A stretch of 64,000 nt of DNA from Acanthococcus lagerstroemiae (taxonomy: Eukaryota > Arthropoda > Insecta > Hemiptera > Eriococcidae). The notes under the pieces are model-generated. The model was not told the origin of the DNA. It made no database searches and saw nothing but the letters and a program-made list of their open reading frames with translations. This document shows positions 34,656 through 47,349 of this stretch, piece after piece. Position 1 is the stretch's first letter, and each line of letters begins with the position of its first letter. Location: contig CM063109.1 of NCBI GenBank assembly GCA_031841125.1, forward strand, positions 11,074,321 through 11,138,320, given 5' to 3'. The position numbers and the translations under genes are program-made.

Positions 34656-36182
34656 CTTGAGTTTAGGGACCACGAAACCCCTACAGTTGATATATCATTT
34701 TTCCAAATTGAACTTTTGAAACTCAAAAGAAATTCACTATTCCCGATGTCTTTCTGAAGGATGAAACGCAAAACACAGTTTTAGTATATGGTCCATGAGG
34801 ATGGGGGAGAAAAGAGAGAAAAAATTCCAGAAATCACTAGCTGAGGATATCAAAAAATGGGTTTGAACGTAATTAGTGATTCACAAAGACAAGAGTTCTT
34901 ATTTACTGACGAAGTTATTATCCTCTGCGAACAAATATCGCCGTGTAAATGGAGAGTGAATTTTATACAGTGGGGTAAGCAACGTGCCCCTTTTCTCGAA
35001 GCCTAAAAAAATGGAAAATGACTGGTTTTTCACATTCAAAATTTTTAAATCCTAAAACATGTTCGCGAGCACAAGTAACATCATTCCACTCAAACAAATT
35101 CACTTTAACCCCCTCTCCCCAGTACAACTTCCTATTTAGCCACTGTGTACAAGCGGAATTTGGACAGCAGTCAGAGCCATGACAGGAGTGGTCTATCTTT
35201 GAATAATTTGAATATTTCCAAGAGTTTTGGTAAATTTTGGAATTCAAGTTACTACACTAAAAACATAAAGTACGTTTTCCCCCACCCCCCTTAATAATTC
35301 GAATGTTTTCCTTAGCCAGAAAATTTTACTGTTGTAGTTGACTAGGCACGTAGAAAACGTGAAGCGCTTTCAACTTTAAATCTGTGATTTCAAAAATGTT
35401 CATCTAAATCGATTGGGATTGCCGATTGCTGAAAAGTCTTCAAAGTTCACTCGCCAAATAGTGCAATCCTGGGGAGGAGAGGATTCGAAGCACATTTGTC
35501 CCCCAGCGAAAAATGTTAAAAACTTAGGGCAAAGATGGAAGTTTTTACTGTTTTTCACGAATAATAGAGTTTTTTATTTTTAATCCAAAAAAGTTAAGAG
35601 GTCATTTGGAAGGAAAAAGCCCTCTGCCCCACCTTTTAAATGAAATGAAGAATTGCCACCGTTGCACATACTTACTAAGGAACTATATCTGAGAACAAAT
35701 TTATCTCACAATGAAAAAAGGGAGCTGTAATTCTAAAACAGGAACGGTATGTACCGCACAAATAATGTTCACAAGAAGTGTGAGAGAAAACTGATTACTT
35801 TTCTGTTCAATTTTCTACAAAGAAAAGAGACATGGTTTCTCCCCTTGTAACGAATTTGACCTTCCAGCATTAACTGAACCCCCGAGCACGAATCAACAGA
35901 TCTTGTCACTTGCACCAGTGAATTTGCTGATTTCAAAAATCCACCCCTAATTTATTGTCAAACCTCTAGTTATTTTACTGGTCAATCTCGAAAGTAAACA
36001 ATGATTGATGACCAACTACATATTAGAAATGCTCTATGCTCTAAAATGTAAATTTTTCATAATATGAGAACAAACCCTCGGTACAATTCGATTTTGTGTC
36101 CAAGATTTCCAGTCCTTAAATGTTTGTTGTAATGGAAATTGATTGCATCAGTCGATTGGTCCCTAGCTTCAAAATAATGAGT
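34656..36182. other. Non-coding, nothing recognised
   Basis: Short frames only. No paired ends, RNA gene or exon-like block was found. Confidence 0.4.
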
Positions 36183-36774
36183 GTGTCGCGGCAAAAAGGG
36201 CATATGCAACGAAACGACGTTTTCAGAAAAACAGCTTTGAAGTTGGGTACATTCAGTGTTACCACTATATTGGCGTAAAATAGTTAATGTTGTTCTGATT
36301 CGAAACTTTACACTCTCCCCTTCTGAAAAATCATGACGTTGCGATGAAACAATGCCTCCTTCATTTATAATTTCCTATTTATATTATTTGGTAAGTTATG
36401 AGTCCTTTTTGTAGCGACTTTTTTTTTCTACGTTGTATTTGGTACAAATAAGTTATGTGCCCTTTTTGCAGCGACTTTTTTTCCCCACTTTCGGTAAATC
36501 ATTAATCACTTTCCCGAATACCTAATTCTATTTTTTACTCAATAATAGCACAAAAATGCGGTACACAACTCGAAAAGGAGCACGACTAATGATAACCATG
36601 ATACGACCGTTTTTCCATGTTTTTTCACATCATTCTCAAGCATCTCTGTTGATAACAAAAAGAGTTGGGAAGGTGGGGTAAACTGCATCAGACCATACAA
36701 AGTCCGTAGATTCCGTATCTGAAGTCGCCTCAAAAAGGGCACATAGTAGATATGTGCCCTTTTTGCTGCGACAC
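36183..36774. mobile_element. Inverted-end element with internal copies of its own end
   Basis: GTGTCGCGGCAAAAAGGGCA and its near-complement TGTGCCCTTTTTGCTGCGAC close the element. The same end motif occurs internally twice (36406-36424 TCCTTTTTGTAGCGAC, 36456-36476 GTGCCCTTTTTGCAGCGAC) and in part at 36727-36742. Non-coding; no clear target duplication. Confidence 0.6.
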
Positions 36775-39131
36775 TCTCATTCATCTGAGGGAAAAAACGA
36801 CGCTTGCTTTCAGTGAAGTGGGGTTCTTCAACAGCAGGTCCTCTGTTTGGAAAATTCAGAATGCTGAGTTAGCTTGACGGCAAAATTTAAATTGAGAAGA
36901 CTTTTCCCGATGCTAGTCTGCTTAAGTCAAATTTTACTTAACTTCTTAAAATGATTTTTGTAAATTATGCATTAGTTGAGTTCAAAATACTATGATTGTG
37001 AGTTATGAGCTATCTACTTTAATTTGTTTGGGACGTATCGACTTCGTTCAGATTGGTACAACATGCAAAGAGGACCTCCTACATACTGACGGTATTCATT
37101 ACAAGGCTTGTGGAATGTCTTAAAATTTTCTAATCATGTCAGAGTCTTTTTCGAGTCTTTCAGGGCCGTTTTCAAATACGATTGAAACGCAGTATAGAAT
37201 TACCAGTTTCTGACAAATGTTGCCTCATCATCAGTTGTCTCACTGCGAAGACTGTAAAAAATTTAACATGACGCTTACTTACTAATACTTTTCCAAGTTC
37301 AGTTTAAAAAAATTGTGTACAGTTATAACTTGTTCAGTTTCCATCAATAAATCTAACTTAATTACGCACTTTCGCAGATGACCTCCTTCAGTGAATAATT
37401 ATCTTCAGCAGTGTGAGTAAAAGCAATAAAGTTTTGTTTTTCCTTACAAGAGGTGTAACAAGGTAGGAGCCAGGCTTGAATTTAAAAAGTGTATCCATGA
37501 GGCCTCTAGTAACAGAGGTGCAGAAATACAATCACAACTTGTTCGCCGATTGTTATCAGTTACTTTAAATTCACGAAAAAATGCTGACAATAAAAATACA
37601 TATCCCCTCCCTGGAAAGTAACAAATCTTAAAAAATTACCTTTAAGCACCTTTGCCCACCCATAAAATCATTAAAAATCAAATCTCATAGGTTTTTTTAC
37701 ATTGGTACACACATATTATTTAGCCCGACATTTTTCCAACGAAGGGGGGGGGGGGTCATCAAGCTTGGGTCCGGGAACCCAAAAATCCTAAATCCGGCCT
37801 TAGTAAGAGCATGCGCGAATTTTATCCCGTAAGTCGTGAAAATTAATACTGCACACTTGGCTTAACAGGTAAGTAAACACTAAAGGATTTTTTGCGTGCA
37901 TGCCGCTACTTTCCTAGCTTAGAACATTTTTCTCATCAGCGAATATTTTTTCAAACACCGTTCTTCCTTTTTCTTTCTCTTTTCGAAAGTACACACCACT
38001 CCGGATACAGTTAATTAATTTTCCTCATTAATCAATATTTTTCACTCCATATATGAGATAACACCTCTAAGTTCAGCTAATTGATGAAATCTTTTTCTGC
38101 TGCCTGATTTAATTACCGAAGTCCGCAGTTCACTTTCTTATTACGTGTATGCGGTGTAATAGCGGAAAGTCCGAGTATTTTACTTTTAGACAGCGCTCGC
38201 ACTTTTCCTGCTCTGTTTATTTTCGAATATGCGCGCATTCTGCCTTATTTCATAACACCGCGGGAGTATTTCGAGTTGGCATACCTGATGGCCTCCAACA
38301 TGTTAAGGATATCCTAGAACGAAAAGATACGCTATGTGCCACGTTTGAAGCCGGTTTTGAAAACTGGCGTAAACTTTGAATATCAGCCAGCTTTACACCA
38401 GGAAGATCACCGCTGAAATTTATATTTAGGTGAAATGATTCCTCGAGAAAATGATTCTCATAGAATTAGATATCAGCGCCCCAACAAAAGCCTAATCAAC
38501 TTTGATTCGATTTTCCTAGTCCAGTTGAATTCGCCGATTGCGGCCAAACTGCATTTCAAAGCTCTAATTGGATTCCGATCAGAAATCTGATACTTGGAAG
38601 AGCTCTATTCCTATGCTTTGTTTAATTTTTTCAGCAAATTAAGCCGGCCCCTTCGGAAGGGAGAAAGTCTATACTTTACCTAGGTAGATTACTTAACGGT
38701 TGGATTGAAAATTTGATTGAGAAAATTCCAAGGTTTGTGGAACCCTGTGACCACCTTTCAGTGAGGAGAAAATTTTTCACCATAACATACAGTATAGACA
38801 TTGGTATTTCGAAGATCTTCGTTTGTCCGGCGTCGATCTGACTTCGCGATCGAATAACAGGAAACATGTTCGTATCATACTCTCTTTCAAGAAGATGCTA
38901 TCATTTGAGGAGGGATTTCCCAAAACCCTATAAGGGTAATTCTCTTCTTGAATTGAGTGATTGAACCTGCCACTCATCAATGTCTCTTTACCGAACTGCA
39001 AAAAGTTATTTTTTATGTTATCACAGCACTGGCCGATGAAGATGCTCATTTCTAAAACGCAGTAAGTCCATTTGATATGTATTTTCATTTCAAACCGCAG
39101 TGAGCACAGTTTTCGACTACGGGTGCTCAGT
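36775..39131. other. Non-coding, nothing firmly recognised
   Basis: Contains a 13-G run at 37746-37757 beside GTCCGGGAACCC. A GC-richer block at 38140-38380 is open on the plus strand (38149-38379), but without splice support or motif I do not call it. Confidence 0.35.
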
Positions 39132-39252
39132 AGCACAGCCACCCTAATGTTCAAGAGGAGAGGGGTGTCTGGTGCTGACCGAAAGAGCCCTATTTGACAA
39201 AGTAGTGAAGGGGAGTCCAGACCTCATCGACACCCCTTTGGCTACGCCACTG
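39132..39252. mobile_element. Probable decayed member of the CAGTGG MITE family
   Basis: Begins CAGTAGCACAGCCACCC and ends GGCTACGCCACTG, close to the ends of 15152-15288 and 29890-30022. Flanks give only a partial duplication (GTGCT). Confidence 0.5.
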
Positions 39253-39761
39253 AATGTGCTACTGAGTAGGATTGAACATCATCCGAGCACACCATAATTT
39301 TTTTCGCGAATATTCTCGAGCATGCTGAAAAACGAGAATGATTTCAAACATGCTGAAATTTTTTTTAACGCATGAAAATAGAAAAATTCAGGAATGAACT
39401 TAAGAAATCGGAAATCAATCAAAATAGGAATTTTCGGAGGAACTCGCATTTTACATCAGATTCCATCTGGGGCCTCAAAATTCAAAGTTGACAATAGGAG
39501 AAACGATATTTGTGGTAACATCAAACATCATTTTCTCGTACATTTTTTTTAGGGAGCTTATGCTACTGAAAATTCAAATCCCCGAAAAAATTTGGATGTC
39601 CCCTTTTTCTTTCTCTGTGGATCGGATGACAAACTGAGATTGACAAAATGGAATGAACTTACTAAGTTAAAACAAAGTATCGAAATAGGGGTTGATTTTA
39701 CATCTAACCTCATTTGGGATATCAAAATCTAAATTTTACATAGATTGAAAATACTCGTGGC

Positions 39762-40826
39762 AGTGCAGGGAATAAGGTCTCACTTTGTTGATATGGAATT
39801 ACGAGCACTGGCACATACTAAATAAAATGTCCGACAAAATGAGACCGTGCGGAGTTCTCCAGCTTCAAAATTCGTCAAGATATGGCTGTTTAAAGTTGAG
39901 ATTTCAAAAAAAAAAAAATGATTTTCAGAAAAATAAAAATTACAAATGGTTCGAAAAAACGAAAAATTGCAAATTCAAAGTGTCATATCTCTGAGACAAC
40001 AAAGTGGGACCTTTTCAGAAAACTAATACGAATTATGAGTACCAGCATATACTGAATAAAATTTTCTGACAAAATGAGACCTTGCGGAGTTCTCTAGTTT
40101 CAAAATTCGTCAAAATATGGCTGTTTAATGTTCAGATATCAAAAACCTGATTTTGAGAAAAATCAAAATTAAAAATGGTTCGAACAAACGAAAAATTACA
40201 AATTCAAAGTGTCATATCTCTTGAGACAACAAAGTGGAACATTTTCAGAAAACTAACAAGAATGGAATTGTGAGTACTGACGTATAATGAATAAAATTTC
40301 TGACAAAATGAGACTGTGCGGAGTTCTTTAGCTTTAAAATTCATTAAGATATGGCTGTTTAAAGTTGAGATTTCAAAAAAACCGATTTTGAGAAAAATTA
40401 AAATTAAAAAAGGTTAGAAAAAACAAAAAATTACAAATTCAAAGTAGCATACTCGTATATCTCTGAGACAAATGAAGCTAGAAAGCTCCGCGAAGTCTCT
40501 TTTTGTCAGAAATTTTATAAAAAAGTTCGTCAGCAAAGTGACATCTTTTTAGAAAACTAATGCGAAATGAAAGAGCTTTCTGGTGAGAACAAAACTGAGC
40601 TGGGTGGGGGCAAAACAGAGAGGTAAGTTCACGTTTTCGTCTGTAATGAACGAACGAAGGCAGACATAAAAAATCGGATATCGCCATTGGCCACTCGAAA
40701 GAGGGGAGGGGGGTCCATTCTACCGAAATTGTCACGAATCCCAATTTCCAGTTTTTAACTTGACTCACAAAAATCGCCGTATCTCAAAAACTACGATCAA
40801 TAAAGTGGGACTTTACTCCCTGCACT
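39762..40826. mobile_element. Inverted-end repeat element, copy B
   Basis: Left end AGTGCAGGGAATAAGGTC and right end (reverse complement AGTGCAGGGAGTAAAGTC) are inverted repeats of about 30 bp. Three tandem units of about 245 bp lie inside, each with CAAAATGAGAC, TGCGGAGTTCT, ATATGGCTGTTTAA and GAAAAATTACAAATTCAAAG. It is the uninterrupted relative of 7947-8797, which has fewer units. Confidence 0.75.
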
Positions 40827-41055
40827 ACCATAATCTTTACTCACATATTCAAGGAATATGCTCTGAAATTTTGTGTACCATTTTTGTAGACACCTTATAG
40901 AAATGAATTTTATTCTCGATATACAATTTTTTCTATTTTCAATTTTCTAAGAATTTGTATCATGACTTTTCGAGCAAATTTCTGAGATGTAACTAAAATA
41001 TTCCATGAATTTTGCCACATCTTCACACGAACATTTCAGGCCTCTATGCTCATTC

Positions 41056-41620
41056 CACAGTCGCTGTGTGGCTAAGTGGTAACGTGCCCGCTTCGCATCT
41101 CAGGTTCGAGTCCCACCAACGCTGGAAAGTTAGTGATGTTCGATTACTTGCACTAACATCCTAGCGAACACAACGACTATGGAATCAATCGATGTAGAAA
41201 CATAGCGTGTAAGTACCCTCGCCAGGTCACATGAACAAGGTATTGCAATCGCAGGGCATGTTACCACCAGATCAGAAATATTGGTACTGTGCGCATGCAC
41301 GTCGTGGACAGAGGCTAATAAAGCGAACTGCGACTGCACACTCTTCAGCACGGAAAAGGGAAAACTCTAACGCGAGGTAAAACAACGGCAAACTACCCCG
41401 ACTAACCCTGCCAAGCAAAGTCGCGTGTCAGATACCGTGATCGTCAACACGTACGCCATCGGGTACGGCACCTGAAGAAGATGCTTATTCCATCCCTGAA
41501 TTTCTTCTTGAATCTCTTGAAAACTGACGCATCCCTCTCCCGGAGATCCGACCAGGGGACTCCAGAATCTTTTGTAGCAGTAGCAAGACACATGTTATTG
41601 ATGATGATGACGATGATGAT
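41056..41620 (+). mobile_element. tRNA-derived SINE, family 1
   Basis: The head GTGTGGCTAAGTGGTAACG has an A-box and CAGGTTCGAGTCCCACC a B-box, so it derives from a tRNA with an internal polymerase III promoter. The body matches 18355-18840. The tail is a (GAT)n microsatellite (41600-41622), as is common for SINEs. The cloverleaf is not intact, so this is not a tRNA gene. Confidence 0.75.
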
Positions 41621-42279
41621 GATAAGGTTATCAGTCTTACGACCGGTTTGGTGATACTCTCCATTTCTCCCTATATTGTGAAAGTTCATGTTATTGACCA
41701 GTTGTATACGCAAAATTCACGGTAACTTTGCGCTGAGCGCACTGTATTCCCACAGCCACACAGCATGCCTGTTCGATGGCAAGACGGATCAAGACGATCG
41801 GGCAGTGCTGTAACTTACGTGAAAGAGACCGGTAGCCCATCTAGCTAAGGCTTTGGATATCATGTACTTTATCTGCTTGAGACTTCCACTGCCACCCTTA
41901 AGATATCTTGTGTCTGCTTCTATTCGGTTTCCAGCAGAGCATCGCCGTTACAATTTTGAATTTAGAGTCGTTAATCCCAGGAGGGTGGATACCATATTTC
42001 TAACGCCCCTGGATCCGCCAAAAGGGGCATACAAAGGAGTTTACTAAGAAATATTTTGGCCATTCGTTGGACAGACAAAGTATATGTATAACTCCACTGT
42101 TATGAAAAAGGTAGATACTAGAAGCATAACCTCTACTAGACCAGAAAATTAAAACTTGCACATGTTGGATATTTAGTGAGAACACTAGACGAGAATTGGG
42201 CAACAGGTGTGATTGAGTAGGAACTGCAGAACTACCCAAGAAAAAAGGGTGGACTTTCACTGAGATGGAATGACATGAC

Positions 42280-42958
42280 AAATTATATTGGCATTCTGTG
42301 GATTATATCCTGTCTCTCTTTGTGTGAGATGGCGCTGTATGCGCCAAATGCTCAGCCCTTGCAGTCCATGGCACTTTTTCTCAGGCTGCTGTTAAGGATC
42401 AGCATAGTAGCCTCTTTTTACAGCCAAAGAGAGAATTTTACTGAGTTCTATTTCATTGACTTCATTGGGTGCTGAATACTCTAGTCCCAATGCTTCGCGT
42501 CTTGTCCCGGCTGTTGCTGGGCATTGACATATCTTGTGAATCGAGGTTCTCTCCTCTTCTCCACAGTGCCTACAGGAGCTACTTATTGCCACTATTATTT
42601 TACACCACATGATGTGTTTTGTAGCTCCATGACCATGCTTAGCTAGTTTTCTGTCGAGCCCTAGTAGGAATTCTGCGTACTAACGGCGATGTTCCTTATC
42701 AGCGTTTTGCTGACTTTCATGCCACTGGCCATCCACCACTGCATTTCCATCTACTTCTTTACCCAAACCTTCACCTTGGATTTTATGACGCTATATTATG
42801 TTACGGGAAGACACGGCCTGGATGTTACCAGTTCCATTTTTATGCCTTTTTTCGCTGGCTTTTGTCAGCGATCATGTTCTCTTTTATGCCACAGTGCCTC
42901 GGTGTCCATAGCAACATCACGACTGTTTTTTTTTTTAGCTTTACAGAATGCGTTATAA
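42280..42958 (-). pseudogene. LINE ORF2 C-terminus with RNase H motif, decayed
   Basis: On the minus strand VMLLWTPRHCGIKENMIADK (about 42917-42858) matches the RNase H signature WxPGHxGIxGNxxAD of I/Jockey/R1-type LINEs. Downstream, CRHCGEEERTSIHKICQCPA (42571-42512) is the usual Cys/His C-terminal motif, followed by a TRREALG block. Frameshifts separate the parts, so it is inactive. The reverse-transcriptase domain is absent. Confidence 0.8.
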
Positions 42959-43190
42959 TCAATCTAAAAATCTGAAATTAAAGGAAGCTGTACCGAAGCG
43001 GTGGTGCTACCTACTGCTATTTTTTTCAAATTGCAAACACTACTAGGACACTCACAATTCGTACAGAAATCTGCCTTTTGCTCTCCTGAAACATCACATT
43101 TTTGGACTTATAACATTCTTGGATTCTTGCAAAAGCCTGTTCATACTATTTTCAGAATAAAGCCTATTATTATTACTTCTCCAATAAAAA

Positions 43191-43463
43191 ATGGTTTATT
43201 CGCTGGAACTGTCCAGCCCCTCACCCCTGGAAAAACATCCAGCGACGCCTACGCGCGGCAGTCGGATAGACCGCACACCAGGGACGTTGGAACAGCTGGA
43301 GATTCAAGGTCACGGTGACGTTTCCATAACGGGTCAACGTGAGAGAATACCGGTGCTCGCAAGACCTAGACACACAGACGCGGTGGCGTGTTCGCGGACT
43401 CGGCCATCGGCCGTGCGGCCGTTCGATCCATTCGAAGTGAAAGTTGAGCCGGCAGGTATATGA
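43191..43463 (+). CDS. GC-rich open segment upstream of the CPAP1 gene, doubtful
   Basis: Encodes a basic, proline-rich frame (TPGTLEQLEIQGHGDVSIT, ending EVKVEPAGI and TGA). Base composition is coding-like but no motif is recognised. It may be promoter or 5' untranslated CpG-rich sequence of the gene starting at 43784; a GCAG|GTATAT donor-like site lies near its end. Confidence 0.2.
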   Translation: MVYSLELSSPSPLEKHPATPTRGSRIDRTPGTLEQLEIQGHGDVSITGQRERIPVLARPRHTDAVACSRTRPSAVRPFDPFEVKVEPAGI

Positions 43464-43783
43464 AATAGTGGGTCGGCGTGTTTTTTTACATGCCGCGCCG
43501 TATTAGATATTCGCGACTGACGCGTTTCATAAATATACTAAAATGGAACATACATAATAAAGTTATGATACAATTACGCCCATTGATTACATAGTACCCC
43601 GAGATTGAGCGGAGCGCCATTAACGTGACACATGATTTGAAAAACGGCGGCGGCTCTGCGGCGAGAGGAGAGGCCGTTAATGGTCGAGCACCGAGAGTCG
43701 GTCGGATTTTTTTGCCGCTCGTGCATTCGCACGAGCGGCTGCAGTTCGCCGATTTCGCTTCCAAATTCAAGACGTGTTTGAAA

Positions 43784-43858
43784 ATGTGCTTTTACGTGGT
43801 TTCGCGAGTGCTGCTCGCCTTAGTCCTGCTTCACATTGTCTCCGCCGTTAAGATCAGG
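43784..43858 (+). CDS. CPAP1-type cuticular protein, exon 1 (signal peptide)
   Basis: Encodes 25 residues, MCFYVVSRVLLALVLLHIVS followed by AVKIR: a short N-terminus, a hydrophobic core and a small-residue cleavage region, i.e. a clear signal peptide. The ATG at 43784 is chosen because the signal peptide starts there; the frame is open upstream but the upstream part is not hydrophobic and is likely 5' UTR. The donor AGG|GTAAGT leaves a complete codon, matching the phase of exon 2 7.6 kb downstream. Confidence 0.85.
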
Positions 43859-44029
43859 GTAAGTTGGCGGTCTTTTTCTTCTGTGGACCCTTTTTGTATC
43901 TGCTGATCGGGCTGTCTGCCATTAGAACATAGATAACGAAATTCAGCGGTAGTCGCGGGATACTAGTTGCGTAATATGGAGGGTACCATTTAGCGCATTT
44001 ATAGTTGAGACATTAAAGAATATTTTAAG

Positions 44030-44870
44030 AGAAGTTGCCGAACCCAGAATCTATGTCAAGCCTTCCTAGGGATCATAAATGGGTCTTCTTCTTATGTTTT
44101 TTCCTGAATAACTTCTCAGCTGTCAGTCGCACTGCGAAAGTGTTGATAGCTAAATTAATCTACGCTGAAATTTACGGTAAAATGGTCTCTTGCAATTTTT
44201 CGTATCTTTCTTATAGAACTCTCCGAAACACGGGCTCAGGTATAATGCAACACATCATCGCAGATCTTATGAAAGAAAGCCGAATTTTTGACATTATTGT
44301 AGTCTCACCTACTTCAGGGAACAAAATGGGTCGGATCCGATTCTGTGCAATTCTATCTAGCGATCCCTGGACATTTTCTCTCCCTGTTCCCCTCTTTCCT
44401 GATACCAGATTTTGTATTTTATGTTTTCCTGCGTTTTTTAGCATCATAATCGTAAATGATTTTATTATTACTACTTTTTACACCTTTCATTGCATTGAAT
44501 AATCGTTTCGAGTATCGGTTTTGTAGGTTTCAAGGTCGACAATCATTTTTATGATTTCATTCGGTTTCTAAGATCTGTAATGCTAGAAGTTCAAAACAAA
44601 ATGTACTTCCAATCCCGAATTCAATGAAAGTCATTAACCTTCGAATCATTTTTCCTCAACATTTTCAGTAGGTGCTCCATCCCTGCAGTAATAAGAACAA
44701 TTTTGCATGGTTAATCCAGTGTTTTCAACTGAACTCGTTGTTTTGGAAGCTTTAAAGCAATATTGCAGATTTTCTTACACGGAACACTAAGTAAAGAACG
44801 ACTGTCTCTTCGGCAGCGCCTTTCAAAATTGTTCGATTTTAAAAGAATTCTGGCCGGTTGGCTTTTTTAA
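44030..44870. repeat. Dispersed repeat copy, mosaic orientation
   Basis: 44015-44300 matches 48046-48300 directly (AAAGAATATTTTAAG, AATAACTTCTCA, TTGCAATTTTTCGTATCTTT). 44610-44690 and 44800-44870 instead match 49105-49170 and 48770-48830 in reverse complement (GGAGCACCTACTGA, AATCGAACAATTTTGA). The long frame at 44035-44502 lies in this repeat and is not a gene. Confidence 0.6.
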
Positions 44871-45198
44871 ACTAAAAAGAACAAGCTTAGCCACTAGGAG
44901 CAGACAGAGGCGAAACCGGACTTTCAATTTGAGGGGGGGAGGGGGGGGGGTAGCAAAGGAAAATCTGCCGGGTGATATTTTCTTTTAAATAAAAATTTTC
45001 CGACAAAATTTTCTATTAGAAAACATTTGCGATCGGATTCAGCTTGTGACATTGGAAAATAAGTCTTTTGCTTTTAACGTTTAGATTTTAATAAAATGAT
45101 CAACTTTCTCAAATTTCAGGCTCTAGGTCAAACAGAGAATCTAGTAACAACAGATTTCGGGCTGCTCAATGCGGTGGCGCGCTGTAATCGTTTACAAA

Positions 45199-46560
45199 TG
45201 ATTGAGTGATTGAGTGAATCACTGACTCATTGAGTGAGTGACGAAGTGAGGAAGTGAATGAATAACTGAATTAGAGAATGAATGAATGACTGAGTGAGTG
45301 ATTAAATAACGGAATCATTGTGCGAGTAACTCAGTGAGTTAGTGAATCACTGAGCCACTGAGTAAGTGATTGAGTAACTGTGTGAATAACTGAATAAGTA
45401 AGCGAGTGACTGAGTCATTCACTAAATAAGTAAACAAATGACTGAGTGACTGAGTGAGTGAGTGAATCACTGGCTCACTGAGTGAGTGACGGAGTGAGAA
45501 AGTGAATGAATAACTGAATTAGATTCGAGAATGAATGAATGACTTAGTCAGTGAGTGAATAACTGAACCACTGAGTGAGTGACTGAGTAACTGAGCGAAT
45601 AACTCAATGAGTAAGCGAGTGACTGAATGAGGGAGTGAATCACTGAGTCACTGAGTACGTGACTGAGTAACTGTGTGAATAACTGAATAAATAAGCGAGT
45701 GAGTGAATGCGTGAATCACTGACTCATTGGTGCGGAAGTGAATGAATAACTGAATTAGAAAATGAATGAATAACTGAGTAAGTGAGTGAATCACCAAATA
45801 AGTAAGTGAGTGAGTGACAGAGTGAATTGACTTACTGAGTAAGCGACGTAGTGAGGAAGTGAATGAATAACTAAATTAAAGAAACTGAATCACTGAGTAA
45901 GTTACTGAGTAACTGAGTAAACCACTAAATAAGTAAGAAAATGAGTGAGTGAGTGGGTGAGTGAATCACTGACTCATTGAGTAAGTGAATGACAAAGTGA
46001 AGAAATGAATGAATAACTGAATTAGAAAATGAATGAAAGACTGAGTGAGGAATCACAGACTTATTGTGCGAGTGACAGGAAGAGGAAGTAAATGAATAAC
46101 TACATTACAAAATGAGTAAATAACTAAGTAAGTGAGTGAATCATTAAGTCATTGAGTAAGTGATTGCGTGAGTGAGTAAACCACGGACTCATTGAGTGAG
46201 TGACGGAGTAACTGAGTGAACAACTCAATAAATAAGCGAGTGACTGAGTGAATCACTGAGTCACTGAGTAAGTGATTGAGTAACTGTGTGAATAACTGAA
46301 TAAGTAAGCGAGTGATTGAGTGAATGACTAAGTGAGTGAATCACTCACTCAGTGAGTGAATGAATCACAGGCTCAGTGAGTGACGGAGTGACGAAGTGAA
46401 TGAATAACTGAATTAGGAATGAATGAATGAATGAATGAATGAATGAATGAATGAATGAATGAATGAATGAATGAATGAATGAATGAATGAATGAATGAGT
46501 AAATGAGTGAATCACTAAATAAGTGAGCAAATGACTGAGTGAACGAGTGAATCACTGACT
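45199..46560. repeat. TGAN tetranucleotide satellite, about 1.36 kb
   Basis: The tract is built almost wholly of four-base steps TGAG, TGAA, TGAC, TAAG, for example GAGTGAATCACTGAGTCACT. A longer phrase, GAATGAATAACTGAATTAG, recurs about seven times at uneven spacing (roughly 45.26, 45.51, 45.74, 45.86, 46.01, 46.09, 46.40 kb), indicating higher-order duplication. Reading frames here translate as Ile-His-Ser-Phe repeats and are artefacts. Confidence 0.9.
46418..46500. repeat. Pure (GAAT)n microsatellite
   Basis: About 19 uninterrupted GAAT units, the homogeneous core of the surrounding satellite and so probably its most recent expansion. Confidence 0.92.
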
Positions 46561-47006
46561 TAGAAGTCGCTATATAATATGCAATTCTTCCAGTTTCACC
46601 TAACGGATTCACAAGAGGAGAAAATGGACGCGTTTCAATTACAGGCATTATGAAAACGAAAGCATTTATCGAAAAAATGATTAGAACAAAATTTATAGTA
46701 CATAAAATTTTCCTTCCATTGAGACATTTTCATTTCAATCTGATGAATTTTTCTAGAATATGTAGGGTTTCAACAGTTCCTTTTTTCACGTGCCTAAAAT
46801 TATAGAGGGCGATTCTTTCGTGCTGGCAGTCCGAATAGTCTCACTGAAATTTGAAATTCAACGTCTGCTACCGACTTACAGATTTTCGAAATGTCTTCCA
46901 CATTTCAGCTTTGTTTCAACCTTTCAAATAACGTTCGATACTCAGCTTGAAACCTTCTGCTTTTGACTGACTAGTCTCTGAACAGGGGTCCAGGGTACTC
47001 CATTTT

Positions 47007-47349
47007 CAGAAACGAAATTTGACTTTCAGTTAGGAAAGGTGGAGAAGAAAAATTTGCCGACAAATATTTTTTGAAAACTAAAAATTCGCCGACAAAAATT
47101 TTTTGAAAACTAAAAATTCGCCGACAAAAATTTTTTGAAAACTAAAAATTCGCCGACAAAATGTTCGAAAAATTAAAAACTTGCCAATTTTTTAATCGAA
47201 TAGTTTTTTAATTGGAAAAGAAAATACAAAACAAACAAACATGCTTAAAAAATGAAAATTCAAATAAACAGTTTCAAAATTTGCCGACTGTCAAATTATT
47301 GGGGGGGGGGGGGGAGTTGACCCCCACATCCCGTATAGTTTCGCCCCTG
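47007..47349. mobile_element. hAT-like MITE (CAGAAACG family), larger copy
   Basis: Ends are CAGAAACGAAATTTGACTTT and TAGTTTCGCCCCTG. The interior has about three and a half copies of a roughly 33-bp unit (GAAAACTAAAAATTCGCCGA) at 47075-47160. A 13-G run lies at 47301-47313. The right half matches 11009-11286. No clear target duplication here. Confidence 0.7.

Noticed and set aside
38149..38379. 76-codon frame in a GC-richer block
   Set aside because: No motif; could be an exon, but neither acceptor nor donor is convincing.
41070..41130. Possible tRNA gene
   Set aside because: A and B boxes are present, but stems do not pair as a cloverleaf and the sequence continues into a SINE body shared with 18.4 kb.
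44035..44502. 155-codon plus-strand open frame
   Set aside because: It lies in a dispersed repeat; the related copy at 48.0-48.5 kb is not open in the same way, so no selection for coding is visible.
45199..46560. CRISPR-like repeat array
   Set aside because: Units are contiguous four-base steps with no unique spacers, in a eukaryotic genome.
46345..46648. Open frames encoding His-Ser-Phe-Ile repeats
   Set aside because: A direct translation of the GAAT/TGAN satellite in a frame without stops.
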